From positions 21,309,578 through 21,373,577 of the forward strand of contig CM032131.1 of the NCBI GenBank assembly GCA_018894105.1: a stretch of 64,000 bases of DNA, written 5' to 3'. Every line of letters starts with the position of its first letter. The first letter of the stretch is position 1. The translations under genes were made by a program, and so were the position numbers. Below are positions 1-12,681 of the stretch, piece by piece. Source of the stretch: Jacaranda mimosifolia. Its lineage: Eukaryota > Streptophyta > Magnoliopsida > Lamiales > Bignoniaceae. Under the pieces are notes generated by a model. That model searched no databases. It was given only the letters and a program-made list of their open reading frames with translations, and was not told the origin of the DNA.

Positions 1-79
1 AAATGCAAAAATATCATTCGGAACTTTTAGTTAACATAGGTTAGAATTTGGGGACCAAATTCCATTAAGGGGGGAGGGA
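1..79 (+). mobile_element. 3' tip of a Gypsy-type LTR retrotransposon internal region with polypurine tract
   Basis: The first 79 bases resemble the last stretch of internal sequence of the element at 56230-60140, for example the 'aatttggggacc' block. They end in a purine run, aaggggggaggga at 67-79, directly before a TGTAATGC start at 80. A polypurine tract abutting a TG-start LTR is the normal 3' junction of LTR retrotransposons and primes plus-strand DNA synthesis. The rest of the element lies outside the window. No coding sequence is recognisable. Confidence 0.6.
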
Positions 80-888
80 TGTAATGCTTTAAAATTTCTT
101 AATTATTTTATCCTATGTTACCCAAAATTCTATTAATTTTATTTATTTTTTCCATACTAGTTAGTAGATGATACATATAAATTTGATAATTAAAAAATAT
201 ATATAATACTAAATTATAATTCTCTTATAATAACAATAATAATATATTATTATTAGGAATTAATAATTGAGACCCTAAGAACTAATAATAGAGTGGTCAC
301 ATTTATTATAGGGTTATCCTATTCCTAGGGGTTAAATAATTAGAGTTTTAAAAGAAGTAAAACACCTCTAACATATACAGTCCTACACTCAATCATAATA
401 ATAATAAAAAAAGAAATCAGAACCCGAAAGTGTTTGTAAAATATCGAGTCTTCACGCCGCGCACCGCCGCCTCCTCTCTGCTGCCCATCTCTTTCCTCTA
501 TCTTTGATTAGTCAGATGCCTCACCGCATTCGATGTGTTCTTTACCCCTCCACCTGCAATTTTGAATCCTCTATCTGCGAAAGACACAGAAAAACTAAGA
601 GCTTAACTCCCACTCTAGGTAACTCAGCTGTTGATTCGATTGATTTTCAGATAAGAGATTGACATATAGGATTGATCTCAAAAGTGAGTGCCTAAACCTA
701 TAAATCCTATATATTGTTAATGTTTCAAAACATGAAGGATATATTCTATTATATAATTGTTTGTGACTTGTTTTCGACTTACACTACACTATATATCTAT
801 TCCACTGCTCACAAAAGATTATTTTTTTCTTGTTTTATTTCTGGATAAAAGAAAACCTATGCTTTTATGATTTTTTTTATGCTTTTTT
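80..888 (+). mobile_element. Partial Gypsy-type 3' LTR
   Basis: It begins TGTAATGC right after the polypurine tract. A GC-rich islet at about 450-560, rich in CCGCC, lies about 375 bp in, the same place as in every other LTR of this group in the window. Related LTRs here are 2.5-3.1 kb, so this one is truncated. The sequence changes abruptly near 890 into a minus-strand LTR of another element. The right boundary is approximate. Confidence 0.55.
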
Positions 889-890
889 TT

Positions 891-3271
891 AAAGAATAAC
901 AACAAGGTAAGCCCTAAGGACTTAGTGAGGATAATTATATAAACAATCAGTAGGGATTTGTCGAAGAAATAATATTTCAACAGATTATTGACTAACAAGA
1001 CATTTCAATAAGAACATGGGTATATTAGGACACACACATTATTAGATTCAACAAATGGAAACCTCTCCATCCTTATTGCTCCATGAACATAGTACAACAA
1101 AATCAAGAAGAAACCCCAAGCATGATATGCACAATAGATTGTCCCAAGCATTCTGCCTAGTAGACTACTAGTGGATACTAGTTCGGGAGACTTTACTATC
1201 GACTCTTTTAGTTTGATCATCTTTACGAGCTAGTTCGGGAGACTTCACCATTGACTCGTTCGGCCCGATCATCTTTCCAATCTAGTTTGGGAGACTTCAT
1301 CGAGCCGACCCGATCATCTTTCCAATCTAGTTCGGGTCCATAACTTTCTGTGGCATCCCTACGGGTTTAAACTTCTCAAGCATAACAGTTTCTCTTTATT
1401 CCCCAATAAGGATGTGGATTACACAGAATGATAATAGATAACATAAGGATAACAGATAGGATAACATTAGAGTTATGGGCGCTATAATGGATATGATGAA
1501 GTATGATTGGTAAACTCAAGGAAATTTGGGTAATCAAGAAAAAACCCAGATAAGGCATATGGAACAATTAATAGATAATTTATCAAAGGATTCAGATGAT
1601 TCCAAGAATTCAAACAATCAAGACAATCACTTCCCAGAAACAAAGTAAGCTTAAACATTACAGAGTATACAGGACAAATGTCAAATTGGTAGACCTTCAC
1701 CTTAATCTCCATAGAGATGCTATCATGTTATACAGTCCTAGAGATTTTGGATCCTCGTTAACTATTTCATTCAAAACACCATGTGAGTATCAATGCTACA
1801 ATATAGCACTTACTAACAACAATTATAGCAAATCACATATTTTAATTACTCTAACCCATTTATTTTCTCGATTGTCGTTCTATCTTATTTTTGCATTAGA
1901 GTATTTAGCTATATGTTGATTTTCTTCAATCACTTAGTTCGTGTTACTTGTTTCGCTATGCATCTAGCCTGTTCAAGCAATCAAGGGTTTTACCCCGAAC
2001 TTAATTTTACCCTCTATTTTCCTAAGCATATCGGTTTGATCAAATCTCATCAATCAAATATTTCATCAGTTTTGGGCCCGAACTTGCTTTCAATACTAAT
2101 ACTTAAAATTGATATTCTCAATCCAATACAAATTATACTTAACCTATATTCATGAGTTTAACATGTGTATTCATAATATTCAAGTCTTGTTATCGTTTCA
2201 CAATTCCAACTTCTCAAATGCATCAATTAGCTCAGTTAATAATTATTAGTCTTTTAATATTGAATCCGGGTCTATATATCAATTACAATCGAATTCCTAT
2301 TCAATCCTTTCAGTTCACAACTACATTTTTCATCCAATTAACCTGACTTTACATCAGAGTTTAGCTTGACATTTTAAGCAAATTAAATCAGGAATCAAAT
2401 TAACTAATTAATTAAGAATTTGCCAAACTGTCCAAGTTCAAGGCCAATCCACTATTAGAAACCTTGTTTCATGCATTCGGATCATTACCTCAGAGATTCT
2501 AACTTGAAGTTGCCAAACCACTGCCACCATGCACCGTCGCTGGAAATGTGCATGGCCACCACCAGTTGATGCCCCTCGACGAAGTGAACATTTACCCCAA
2601 ACCAATTTTTTGTTTGTTTGTCGTTTGGCCGGTCAATTTTGATAAAAACTGCTAGCCTGCCACCAACGCTACGACCCCTTTTGTCTTCAATTTCTTCTCC
2701 ATTCTACGTTAATTCGCTAAATTGAAGGTACCACTATCTTCCTTGCACTGAGCCTATCAGAACTCATACCGTAGTCACGTCCAACAGTCATTGAAGATGA
2801 GCTACCCGCCACCACCACCGTGAACTCACTTTTAGCTTCGAATTTCTAGTGTTTTGCCGGTCAGACTTGGTTGTTCTTGGTACTGGCTCGTTCCTAAAAC
2901 TGAGAGAGAGCAAATGGTGTAGTTGGTTTTGAGGTTTGTTGGCCATTGGTGAGGAATCGCCGAAGTGAAAGGCTGGGGTTTGCATGGGAGAATTTGACTA
3001 AGTTTAGGAGGAAATTGCTATTTATATGTTGGTTTTCAGAATTTTTAGATTGACCCCAGATTTTTTGGTCAGTTTTCAATTTAGCCGTCAGGTTATTAGT
3101 GCTTTAATTTGACCCAATTGACCTATTTTAGTTCCATTTTGACCGCAAAACTTATAAAATTCTAATAATTAGGTTCTGTTTATTTATATTTTGAATTCCA
3201 CAATTTAGTCAAATTAACATTTTGATTTTTAAAATCTTATTTTTTAAAATGCTAAATTTAGGGGTGTTACA
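891..3271 (-). repeat. 3' LTR of element A (truncated)
   Basis: It matches 7222-9942 in order. On the + strand it ends ggggtgttaca, the complement of the LTR start. A GC-rich islet lies at about 2510-2980 and a 52-bp minisatellite at 1165-1345. A degraded copy of the LTR palindrome lies at 909-923. The last roughly 430 bp of the LTR, corresponding to 6803-7221, are missing at the left edge, where sequence of another LTR (80-888) abuts. Confidence 0.75.
1165..1345. repeat. Minisatellite in 3' LTR of element A, unit about 52 bp
   Basis: Three imperfect units share 'tagttcgggagactt' followed by 'cgatcatcttt'. The corresponding place in the 5' LTR (about 7495-7680) has the same repeat with a slightly different unit arrangement. 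Confidence 0.75.
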
Positions 3272-6200
3272 ATCTCTCACTCTAAAAAGAATATGGTCTC
3301 CAGATTCTCATCTTCAACTTGAAGACTTCGGTTAATACTGGCGCATATATAGGTCTTATTCCCAAGTTGCCTTGATCAAATACTGATTCATCCTATTGTC
3401 ACAATAAACATCATCCAATCCTTAGTAACATTTATTTCAGTAAGATTTGAAGAATATCCTCTTTCTGGTTTCCCAGCATATTCATTCTTACTAAGACACA
3501 TGGTGTCGCCTTACTTTTCTAAGGTTGACTAGTAATTCCATATTCCATGGTTCCATTATCCATCATCACTTAAAGTTTCCCTTGATCTCCTTGATTATGC
3601 TCATAGAAAGTAATTAAACTATCCCGAAAAAGAATTTTAAACCTCATTAGTGATCCCATGATATCACTAAGTGCTTTATGCTTATTCGTAATTAAGTCAG
3701 CCTTACGCACATCATCACGTGTCATTTCAATACTTAAGGTTCTCCATTACACCTTGATAAAGCACATGCTACTATATAATAAATCACAAAACTACTATGG
3801 TAATAAACGATCATTATAACTACAAGTTCATATATTTCCATGCATCAGACTACATGTTCACAAAGACTATATAGACTAGATACAGTCTCGAACAATCCAT
3901 CTGAGGATATAGTCAAAATATGTGGGATCAAATTCATTTAAGATGTTCAAAACTTAGATAGTACTCTCAACTACTTATTTCCCTTTATCCTTCGAAGCTC
4001 ATTGGCTTGAGTTCCTCAACTTACTTATTTTAGATTGAGCACTTCGCATTTCAACCTATTTCCAAGGTAAATCACTAGTTTTTACATCGAAGATCAAAGT
4101 TTCCCATTCTTGTGATATTCAACTTATTTCACCAACCATTGAAAACAAAATTTTCATTTTCAAACTCAAAGTGTTTGTCAATCTTAGATTAAGCCAAATC
4201 ATACCTACCAATATATTCACAATCCGCTAGAATTTCTCTTTTCCATTCTTAAATGATATCTTTGTTTCATTAAAGCAATCACCGTTTCAGTAGTCCTAAA
4301 CATAAGCAAGATAGTTTGTCCTATGACTTAAGTTTTCCCAAGGCATATGAGATCATTCTTTTATAACCAAATTTCCTTTACAAGGCATATATGTACCTAG
4401 CATTTCCTTAGTTGATTTCACCAATAATTTAATATGGTTAATTCCTCAATTCTAAGCAATTTAAAGGTTTCCACAAGATCCTTATAAACAAACCACAACA
4501 ATATTATCTTAATTCATATTGCCTGTACTACAAGTAAAAGACAATTCCTAGCCCACTTCTCCTCGAGTTTTCTCATTCTATAGTATCATTTCCTTATCTT
4601 CGATTTTCAAACAAACCGCAAACACATGTATTAAATTAAATAGCTTGTGGAAAAGACATCCCAATTCTCTAACTCGATGAGTCTAGTGGAGCTCTTACTA
4701 CTATTCTCCTGATTTCTATAAGTGATGTAAGATCCTTTCTAAAAATAAGCAGATACTTAATTCCTTTGCTCACCAAGTTCTCTCAATACTCCAATTTTTT
4801 CATAATTTCTTAATTCATACCCCTAAGTTTCACTTGATTTGATCCTTTCAATGATCAAAGGTTAAGATTCTAGAAATTCCTCGAAGCTATCCTTCACACG
4901 GTTTCTATTATACTTACAAAATCACTAACCTAATTCGTTCATCCATAAGGTTATAAGTTCTATCCTCCCACCACAATAAGTTTTATGTCACAAGTCTTCC
5001 TATCTTCAAATGTACTAGCAGAGGGGGAAAATAATGTCTAACGTTATCTTCAGTTCTTTCCACAAGGTATTTCTACTTAAAGCGTTTTCTTTGTGGTTTT
5101 CGAACACATTAGCTTCATTTATTGTTGACCTTCCGCTATGATTTAGTCAACATAGGATCACCTATATGTTTTAGGATGTTCTAGCGATGTCATATCCTAT
5201 CGTATCTTAATTCATGTCCATATTAGATGAGCTCAGGTTCAAGTTAGCCAAGATATCTTAGAACTCAAATCAGCATATGCAGTGTACAATTTTATTTATA
5301 TACACGACTTAAACACGATATTATCATCCTACATATAAATTAGTGCTTAGTAGTTCTAGAGAATATATAAACTGTCAATCGACTCAGCTAACATTTGATT
5401 CACGATAGGTAAAACTTACTAAATTTAATATATCGTTGTTATAACCAAACGTTCATCATATTTCACTTGTTGTACTAAGCTAGTTTCTCATATGCATATA
5501 TGCACGCCTTATCCATTTCTCTAGTTAGCACACCTCACGGTTCCTTTAGTTTCCCTCATCAATGTTAGGTCCGTATTCCCATTTCAAGTATTAATCATAT
5601 TCTCATTTGCACCTTCTATATCCTCAAATTTGGGAACTGCATTCCATTATGACACCGATCCCTATCCTCTATCCACATTCCTACTTGCCACAATAATAAC
5701 AACATCTTCTTCATCCTTTTCTATTTATTCTTCCAACTTTCATGTAGTTGAATCCTCATAACTCCATTATTGCCGACGACCATACCCTAGACCACTATAT
5801 CATTTAGGTCACACTGTATGAATTCATCAAATTTTAACACAAAACACGTCTAAACATGAAATATTTCTCGAAATTTCACCTTTATTTGTTTTCTTAATTT
5901 CCAAAGCCCATGGTCTCAAATTCCAATCATCATATTCTTTGTCAATATAAACATATATATCGTTTAGATCTCAATTGCAAACACAGGTCAAACATCACTC
6001 ATCCTTAGTAGTTATTCATTTCTCAAATATATTATTACTTGCAATAATCCTTATTCCTTATTCCTGTGCATTCGTACAACCTAATTCTCACTCGTAAGTA
6101 CGTAATAGGGATTTGCTCGCCCTAGGGTAATCATTTTCTTACCACTTTATATCTTTCCAGAATGCCCCCTTTTCCTTATCAAGTACAACTTTTATGAATG

Positions 6201-6361
6201 TTGCTTTTACCATATTGATTCCCAAAGTAACTGTTTCCACACCCAGTACAACTTTTCCCAACATAGTCATTCACTCATCAAATTCGACATCTATAGATAT
6301 TGTTCACATAACGCCATAATTCTAAATGACATCATCCTAACTAATGACTATACATTCATAT

Positions 6362-6439
6362 GCTTGACATACAAGAAGTGAGAGGTTATACACTAGTTGG
6401 CCATTCTGGTCATAACCGTTCACTTCCTTAATGTCAAGC
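6362..6439 (-). other. Long conserved hairpin in leader of element A
   Basis: An inner stem pairs 6375-6389 with 6412-6426 (13 of 15 positions), with a 22-nt loop. An outer 9-bp perfect stem, GCTTGACAT with ATGTCAAGC, joins 6362-6370 and 6431-6439. The structure lies about 360 bp downstream of the primer-binding site. The same structure occurs in the related element at 56605-56656. Retroelement leaders often carry packaging or dimerisation stem-loops here; that role is inference. Confidence 0.7.
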
Positions 6440-6784
6440 TTTATCCCAAAGGCTCATATCCTATTCAGCTTCACATTCAATTCCGCAATCAAGCTTCATA
6501 TTTCCTACAAAAAAAAAATTCACATTCCAAGAATCATATTCTGACATAGCTCAAGTATTCTTTTAACTCAAGTATACACATCCAAAGCATTTCCAATATC
6601 ACTCTTATTTCCCATAATTTGAGAATTCCATACCCCAAGGATCATATCCTAATATGGCTCAAGTTTTCCTTAACCTGAGTGTTTACATTCTAATTGATTC
6701 CCAATTCAAGTTTAATTCCTAGTAACCCATCATTACAGTTACAAAAAACTGTTCCCATATTAACCTAGGTCATTGAAAACCTAG

Positions 6785-6796
6785 GCTCTGATACCA
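6785..6796 (-). other. Primer-binding site, initiator tRNA-Met type
   Basis: The minus strand reads TGGTATCAGAGC, complementary to the 3' end of plant initiator tRNA-Met. It begins six bases after the LTR terminus, which ends in ...CCA. The site fixes the element's orientation and marks the 5' LTR end at 6803. Confidence 0.9.
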
Positions 6797-6802
6797 CCTC
6801 TA

Positions 6803-9800
6803 TGGCACCCCACTTAGGATAACCCCTAAGTTGAGATGTCACCAATTCAAACTTAAATCATACATATAACATAATCCACAGGCCCATAAAATTTCAACAA
6901 GACTCATAAATAACAACATACTTCAAACTTAAAGTAACACTACTAGAGTACCATATTACATGCCAAATATTCCAATAGCATTCAACATTCTCCAACCTAA
7001 GCCACGATTACATACAAGCCCAAAGCGTCAACTCATGAAACATAATATATACATGCCATAGATCTTAGATTCAAACTTGACATATCACAATATCTCTAAG
7101 TCAAAGCTTAACCAGTAGGTGAACTTATATGTACATATATTCGCCAACACTATTACAACATAGTTCCATTAGCTAAATCATGAGCCCTCATTCCACTTTC
7201 ATGCATGTCTAGGAAGGAAATGAAAGAATAACAACAAGGTAAGTCCTAAGGACTTAGTGAGGGATAATTCAATAAACAGTCAGCAGGGATCTGTCAAAGA
7301 AATAATATTGCAACATATTTTGACTAACAAGACATTTTAATTAGAACATGGGTATATTAGGACACATGCATTATCAGATTCAACAAATGGATACCTCTCC
7401 ATCCTTATTGCTCATGAACAGAGTACAACAAAATCAAAAAGAAACCCCAAGCATGATATACACAACAGATTGTCCCAAGCATTCCGCCTGGTAGACCACT
7501 AGTGGGTAGTAATTTGGGAGACTTTACCGCTACTCGTTTGGACATCATCTTTTTGAGCTAGTTCGGGAGACTTCACCATCGACTCATTTGGCTCGATCAT
7601 CTTTTCAATCTAATTCGGGAGACTTCATCATCAGCTCGTCTGGCCTGATCATCTTTCTAATCTAGTTCGGATCCATAACTTTCTGTGGCGTCCCTACGGG
7701 TCTGAACTTCTCAAGCATAACATTTTCTCCTTATTCCACCATCATTCTAAACTTAACAATATGTTCCGAGCATAACAGTTAGGATCAACTTAACAGCAGT
7801 CTTGAGCATAATAGCTGGGATCAACTTAACTTGTAATTTATTCCCATATGACAAGACAAAGGATAAACAAATGGCGACAAGGCCAAACAAATGATATACA
7901 GAACTACATAACAATTTAGATATACCGATAAAGCCAAACAAATAATATACAAAACTATAGAATAATTTAGATATGCCGACAAGGCAAACAAACTTTATAC
8001 AGAGCGAAATCAGACAGAAAAGCTAATATGAGTGGGTCGACAAGACCAGATATCAATAAAATAATAGAAAGCCGACAAGGCCATAGATTACATAGAATGA
8101 TAACAGATAACAAAATGGTAACAGATAGGACAAAATTAGAGTTCGGGTGCTAGAATGGACATGATCAAGTATGACATGCAAACTCAGGGAAATTTAGATA
8201 ATCAAGGAAAAAGCCACACAGGGCATATGGAACAATTAACAAATAATTTTAGGATTCAGACGATTCTGAGAATTCAAACAATCACAAGATTCAAACAATC
8301 AAGACAATCATTTCCCAAAAACAAAGTAAGCTTAACCATTTTAGAGTATACAAGACAAATGCCAAATCGGTAGACCCTCACCTTAAACTCCATAAAGATG
8401 CTATCATGTCTTACAATCCTGGAGATTCTGGATCCTCGTCACCTATTTCATTCAAAATGCCATGTGAATATCAATGCTGCAGTGCAGCACTTACTAACAA
8501 CAATTATAGTTAATTGCATATTTTAATTACTCTAACCCACTTATTTTCTCGATTGTTGTTCTATCTTGTCTTTGCATTAGAGTATTTAGCTATACGTTAC
8601 TTTTCTTCAATCACTTAGTTTATGTTACCCGTTCGCTATGCACCGAGCCCATTCAAGCAATCAAGGGTCTTAGCCTAAACTTAATTTTACCCTATGTTTC
8701 CCTAAGCATATAAGTTTGATCAAATCCGGTCTATCAAATATTTCGTCAGTTCTGGGCCCATACTCACTTTCATAACTAATACTTAAATTAATGTTCTCGA
8801 TCCACTATTAATTATATTCAACCTACATTCATGAGTTTAACATGTGTATTCATAATTTCAAGTCTTGTTATCGATTCACAATTTCGACTTCTCAAATGCA
8901 TCAATTAGCTTAATTAGTAAATATTAGTCTTTTGATATTGAATTTGGGTCCATACATCACTTACAACCGAATTCCTATTCAATCCTTTTAGTTCACAATT
9001 ACAATTTTCATCCAATTAACCTAAATTGCATTAGAATTTAGCTTAAAATTTTAATCAAATTAAATCAAGAATCAAATCAATTGATTAATCAAGAATTTAC
9101 CAAATTGACCAAGTTTGAGGCTAATTCACCATCCGAAACCTTGTTGCATGCGTTCGGACCATCCCCTGGGAGATTCTGACCTGAAGTCGTCGAACTGTCG
9201 CCACCGAAAATGTGCGCAACCACCACCAGTTGATGCACCTCGATAAGGCGAACATGTGCCCTAAATCAAATTTTCATTTGGATGTCATTTGGACGGTCAA
9301 TTTTGCCAAAAACTGCTAGCCTGTCACCAACATCATCCCCATTTTTCTTCAATTTCTCATCCGTTCTTTGTTAGTTCGCTAAATTGAAGGCACCACTATC
9401 TTTCTCACGCTGAGCCCATTGGAATCCATGCCTTGGCCGCGTCCAACGATCACCGGAGATGAGCTACCTACCACCACCATAGTAAGCTCACTTTGAGCAT
9501 TGATTTTCCAGCGTTTTGCAAATCAGGCCTGGGTGTTCTTAGTACTGGCTCGTTCCTAAAGCTAAAAGGGACCAAATGGTGTAGTTGGTTTTGAGGTTTG
9601 TAGGCTGCTAGTGAGGAATCACCGGAGGGAAAGGCTGGGGTTTGCAAGGAAGATTTGACTAAGTTGGGGGGGGTGGGGGGCAATTGCTATTTATATGTGG
9701 GTTTTCAGAATTTTCAAATTGACCCCAGAAATTTTGGTCAGTTTTCAATTTAGCCCTCAGATTATTAGTGTCTTATTTTTACCCAATTGACCCATTTTAA

Positions 9801-9942
9801 TTCCAATATGACCCCCAAAACTTATAAAATTCTAACAATTAGGTCCTCTTTATTTATATTTTGAACCCCACAATTTTGTCAAATTAATATTTTGATTTTT
9901 AAAATCTTATTTTCTAAAAATGCTAAATTTAGGGGTGTTACA
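6803..9942 (-). repeat. 5' LTR of element A (complete, about 3.14 kb)
   Basis: On the minus strand it runs from TGTAACACCCC at 9942 to ...GGGGTGCCA at 6803. In order it contains a GC-rich islet (about 9160-9680), a minisatellite (7495-7680), the palindrome aagtcctaaggactt (7241-7255), and a terminal 0.4 kb. The islet holds open frames of up to about 70 codons that lack any recognisable domain and are probably chance. It lies inside, or at the edge of, an inverted repeat unit starting at 9943. Confidence 0.8.
7495..7680. repeat. Minisatellite in 5' LTR of element A
   Basis: Imperfect units of about 52-58 bp share 'ttcgggagacttcac' and 'gatcatcttt'. It sits about 250 bp from the LTR palindrome at 7241-7255, in the same relative place as other, unrelated minisatellites in neighbouring LTRs. 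Confidence 0.7.
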
Positions 9943-12185
9943 ATAAGTTTGACAATGACTACAATTATATTGTACAAAATTAGTTATTATTATTAATGTT
10001 TAATCGTAAGTGTTTATATAGGTACAAGTTTTCCATACAAGTTCTAGCTCATTATTAACTATTGTCGTGATTTATGTATGACAACAATATAACAATTTGT
10101 TTTCATAGATGTTTGTTAATTATTTGTCATTGTAAATGTCTTACTAATTGTGAAATGACAAATCAAGTGCAACATTTGCCTATCAAATTTTTAAAAATTA
10201 TTTTATAGCAAAATAAAATTTGACTTTGAGATTTAATAGTTTGTCCATAATATTACTTTTACTTTATCCATAAATTGGATAATATTGTATACTAATAAAT
10301 GTGCTAACCATGCATTTTCTTAACATGCAAGGTGTATATATATATATATAGAGATAACAACTTGAATTGAATTGAATTTAATTATCTATGTTGCGACTTG
10401 TCCCATGTGCTCATTAAATTATGGCTACTATTATTCCCAGCCCAGTAAGTTAAAATAAACACCATCACAAATATAAATCAATAATAGCTTTTACTTTTAA
10501 TTATATTCCATACTATTTTAATTGTTGAGTTTTGATGATCAGTGGTTTTTTGGTGTAATTAAATAGTCATTTAACTAGTTTATTGGTTAATGAGGTAGCA
10601 TGCCATTTAAATACTTTTTGATAGTGTACATATTTACTTAGTCAATTATCATGATGTTTGAAGTACTTGTTAAATGCAAAATTATTTCCTTTTCCCGCAC
10701 ATATACAAAGACACATAAAAATATTTTTAATTAATAGATAGACAATTGAATTTAATTAATTATATTTAATTAGTAACTAATTTCTCTCAATAAATATCCA
10801 ATTCTTTGAGATAAAATTGAATAATGATAGTGTTTACTTCAAAAGCTTCTTTATCCTTAGCCGCTAAGGGGCTGTTTGGTTTCATTTTCATTTTCAGTTT
10901 TAATTTCCAGCATTTTCATTTTGGTGAAAATTAGTTATGTGATGTAATGTGAAAATGAAAATGTGTTTGGATGAAATGTTTGGAAATGTAATGATTATGT
11001 TGAAAATGTAATTATTATGTTGGTTTTAATAGGTTGTAGGTGGAGAGAGATAGAAATAATGGAATACAGAGAGAAAATATATAGGTTGTTGGGAAAAGAT
11101 ATATAGGTTATTGGAGAATGTGTTTTGAAAATGAAAATGAAAATGATGTTGGGTGGAAATTATTAAAAAATGATGTGTTTTATTTTTGAAATAGTTGAAA
11201 AGGTGAATATGGGGTTTGAAAATAAAACCAAACAGCCCGTAAGTAATTCTATTGATTTGTTCCATGATGCCAATGTACATTCGCTGTTAGAGGCCTCAAG
11301 AATAATTCTCACCTTAATTCTATTCTTTTCAGACCTTGATTGGCATTCTCTAGTAGGTATATGAAGTCTAGTTTAAAGTTGTATCAAATCAAGTGGATAT
11401 TTTATCATGCTAAATTCATGATTATGTTAAAAAAATTATTAAGTTAATATATTCATTTAATAATAATATTATTATTATTAGTAATCGATTAAAAATAATT
11501 ACTAAAAGAGATTAAATAGTAGATTCCATCAATGTTAAATATCTTTAAGAACAATGGCTTATTCGTTGTTGGCTTAGATTTTTCTGTGAGATTAACTTAC
11601 ATTTTTTTATTTTTTTTTTTTGGTGAGATTAAGTTACATTATTTTTTTAGTATGTACTAATCGTAATGTGTGTCCAAACTAAAAGTTTTTTATCGATGGG
11701 CCTGAAAGTTCACAAAATGCCTTCGCCACCATTCATTTTCATTTTAATTTTCAAATCAATGTTATTGATTTCAATTAGTACAAATTAATATTAAATACAC
11801 AATTTTCATTTTAGTTTGCAAATTGATGATTTACTAATAATATTCATTGAAGAGTTTAATTTGGGTTGATTGATCAAAGTAACCTGGTTATTAAAGTTAG
11901 TAAACAGTAACTCCTGGATTGAAGTAAACACAATAAAAGTTGGATTTCTTTGGATCTTGAGGCAATTTGATTGATATTGAAACAAATAATATTTGATAAT
12001 AATTTTAAATTTGTCAAACGTATATATATACACCTATGTATTATGTGATATTATTTTTATTTTGTTTTGATAATGGTGATCATAAGCTTGATGGTGACTA
12101 CAATTGTATATAATTAGTTACTATTGTTAATAATTAATCATAAGTGTTTCTATACAAGTTCTCACCATTAATAATTGGTGATTTA
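9943..12185 (-). repeat. Inverted copy of the 1.7-kb phytocyanin-upstream unit
   Basis: On the minus strand this follows the same order as the + strand units at 24790-25960, 46501-48013 and 50956-52330. Shared blocks include 'acttaatctcac', the 'aattaatattaaatacac' block, an (AT)n tract and the block 'gacttgtcccatgtgctcatt'. The copy is interrupted by a Tourist-type MITE at 10868-11239. With the copy beginning at 24790 it forms a very large inverted repeat with about 12.6 kb between the arms. No gene is seen in it. Confidence 0.8.
10868..11239. mobile_element. Tourist-type MITE (PIF/Harbinger-like)
   Basis: The terminal inverted repeats are GGGGCTGTTTGGTTT and, at the other end, its complement AAACCAAACAGCCCG, nearly perfect over about 20 bp. 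The element is 372 bp and flanked by the 3-bp target duplication TAA (10865-10867 and 11240-11242). The sister units lack it and show the uninterrupted site ('ggttaaggataaag' area), which confirms both ends. No transposase is encoded, so it needed a PIF/Harbinger transposase in trans. Confidence 0.9.
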
Positions 12186-12681
12186 TATTAAGAAGTGTAA
12201 ATATTTCAAACCTTAAACATATGTAAAATACTCACTTGGTAAATTCTTATAAAACCAAGTAAAAACACTCTTCAAGAATCTTCCTCTTCTAATTCTTTCT
12301 CTAATACTTTCTCTTCCTCTTCTAACATTTTCTAACCTCATAAGATATATATGTTTCCACATATTCCCAACATATATAGGCAATTTTGTAACTTATAAAT
12401 TAATTCCCACCATCCCTCAATAATACACCACTCTTCTCATTCTTATATAAGATGCACCTCTACATATACTTGAATAAATAGGCTATAACTCCATATTCCC
12501 CCACTATTTCATGATTAATACACCACTATTTTTTTCATTTTTAAGTGATACCACTTCATATTGCATTTGTAACTCATAACCATAATTTCAAGAATAAAAG
12601 TTTACGAATTGTTATCACTTAATTGAGTTAGTATATCAATTTATTATTATTATAATTTTTCATTATTCCTTGGGGCGTTAC
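12186..12681 (-). mobile_element. LTR-like fragment, minus strand
   Basis: At 12671-12681 the + strand reads ggggcgttaca, the complement of a TGTAACGCCCC LTR start. To its left are about 490 bp of AT-rich sequence with a pyrimidine-rich tract (12270-12330) and, on the minus strand, a TATATAAG motif. No primer-binding site or partner LTR is seen. The left boundary is set only by the end of the inverted unit and may be wrong. Confidence 0.4.

Larger units (their letters stand above)
3272..6802 (-). mobile_element. Internal domain of element A, no recognisable coding
   Basis: The domain runs from the primer-binding site at 6785-6796 down to the junction at 3271/3272, where the minus strand reads '...gtgagagat' before the LTR. 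No open frame longer than about 60 codons exists. Alignable blocks with 56230-60140 include the leader after the PBS, a region around 4930-5060 and the last 250 bp before the 3' LTR. In the middle block the same frame carries a stop at the same place in both copies (TAA here, TGA there), which suits an ancestrally non-coding domain. Most of the roughly 3.5 kb holds nothing else I can name. Confidence 0.6.
891..9942 (-). mobile_element. Long-LTR Gypsy-like element with non-coding internal domain (element A)
   Basis: Reading on the minus strand, the 5' LTR is 6803-9942, the primer-binding site 6785-6796, the internal domain 3272-6802 and the 3' LTR 891-3271. Both LTRs start TGTAACACCCC on the minus strand and align along their length, with many substitutions. 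The 3' LTR lacks its last roughly 430 bp. The internal domain is only 3.5 kb and is full of stops in all frames, yet it aligns block by block with the internal domain of the element at 53758-62690. No gag, protease, reverse transcriptase or integrase motif is visible. The size and lack of coding fit the LARD type of non-autonomous element, presumably mobilised by an autonomous Gypsy partner; that is inference. Alternatively both copies are heavily decayed. Confidence 0.75.
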
